Shown here piece by piece: positions 33,027-33,479 of a stretch of 33,479 bases of DNA. The notes beneath the pieces were generated by a model. It ran no database searches, was not told where the DNA came from, and saw only the letters and a program-made list of their open reading frames with translations. A program made the position numbers and the translations under genes. Each line of letters starts with the position of its first letter. The stretch's first letter is position 1. The DNA comes from Stappia sp. MMSF_3263 (GTDB lineage: Bacteria; Pseudomonadota; Alphaproteobacteria; Rhizobiales; Stappiaceae). The stretch is taken from positions 1 through 33,479 of the forward strand of contig NZ_JASHIK010000030.1 of assembly GCF_030733745.1 (NCBI RefSeq), given 5' to 3'.

Positions 33027-33418
33027 TTCGACGCCCCGACCCAGCCGTTGTGCGAGACATCGAAAATGATGCCGTTCGGGTCGAGGAACTTCATCTCGTA
33101 GTAGAGAGAGTCCTTGGACAGCGGCAGCTCCTTGAAGAAGGTTCCGCCATTCTTCTTGATCAGGTCGCTCTGCTCTTCGAGATCGTCCACCCAGAACCCG
33201 ATGTGGTTGATCGCGATGTCATCCTTGTTGCGGCCGGCCCATTCGTCGGCCTTGTACTGAAGCAGCGCGAGCGTGACGGTACCGTCGGACACATAGGTAC
33301 CGGAGGCGAGCGGCGAGTCGGTCTGGCCGACGATCTCCATGCCCAGTGCATCGACATAGAACTGTGCCGCCGTGGCGTGGTCCTGAACTTGGATGGCAAC
33401 GTGACGTAGCTTGGCCAT
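33023..33418 (-). CDS. VOC (glyoxalase/dioxygenase superfamily) protein
   Basis: 131 residues, two beta-alpha-beta-beta-beta modules of the vicinal-oxygen-chelate fold. Probable metal ligands H6 (RHVAIQVQD), H72 (INHIGFWVDD) and the glutamate in SLYYEMKFLDPNG. ATG 33418 follows AAAGGAG at 7 nt. VOC enzymes act as lyases, isomerases, dioxygenases or resistance proteins, so the reaction is open. It is the first gene of the operon seen in this window; 61 bases upstream reach the right edge, so earlier genes could exist. Confidence 0.9.
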   Translation of the reverse strand: MAKLRHVAIQVQDHATAAQFYVDALGMEIVGQTDSPLASGTYVSDGTVTLALLQYKADEWAGRNKDDIAINHIGFWVDDLEEQSDLIKKNGGTFFKELPLSKDSLYYEMKFLDPNGIIFDVSHNGWVGASK

Positions 33419-33479
33419 TGAGATTCTCCTTTGGCTTCATGTGGATGTGGTAACTGCGTCTTTGGCGGGCGCGGCTCAG

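Overview
The window is high-GC DNA with short gaps, many 4-nt ATGA stop/start overlaps and long same-strand operons. The gene content (NAD-linked FdsGBAD formate dehydrogenase, a TRAP transporter, a cobalamin riboswitch, an FCD-type GntR regulator) suggests an alphaproteobacterium, perhaps Hyphomicrobiales or Rhodobacterales. That placement is inference; there is no rRNA or other marker gene here. I saw no tRNA, CRISPR array, prophage or insertion sequence.

Left third (1-13819), all on the minus strand. Read in transcription order it holds an NtrC-type response regulator and its Cache-domain kinase, a long OFA-family (oxalate/formate) carrier, a LysR regulator, fdsG-fdsB-fdsA-fdhD-fdsD, and the start of a secreted Gly-rich autotransporter-like protein that runs off the left edge. 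In front of the carrier is a complete sigma-54 control region: a -24/-12 promoter, a consensus IHF site, and two near-identical palindromic sites 42 bp apart. The adjacent sigma-54 activator very probably binds those two sites. The block looks like regulated uptake of formate or a related small carboxylate, with oxidation to CO2 and NADH.

Middle (13820-20994), plus strand. A palindrome matching the Zur core TGTTATANTATAACA overlaps the likely promoter. A cobalamin riboswitch follows, then a translationally coupled operon: class I methyltransferase, EamA/DMT carrier, Tat-exported peptide/nickel-type binding protein, two permeases and a two-domain ATPase. Combined metal and B12 control over a NikA/CntA-type importer plus a DMT exporter and a small-molecule methyltransferase suggests a zinc/cobalt or metallophore system. 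This is the most novel candidate in the window. Its second permease carries a frameshift, real or an assembly error.

Right third. From 21201 to 28784 lies a divergent GntR/FCD regulator with an 18-bp perfect palindromic operator, then a D-2-hydroxyacid dehydrogenase, a TakP-like TRAP transporter (dctPQM), a GMC flavo-oxidoreductase and a fumarylacetoacetate-hydrolase-family enzyme. This is a catabolic operon for a hydroxy- or oxo-acid. From 28886 to 33418, on the minus strand, six tightly packed genes (VOC protein, NitT/TauT ABC ATPase, DapA-family lyase, RutE-like reductase, MetX-like alpha/beta hydrolase, TauE/SafE permease) form a second catabolic operon with unknown substrate. Its other transport genes may lie beyond the right edge.
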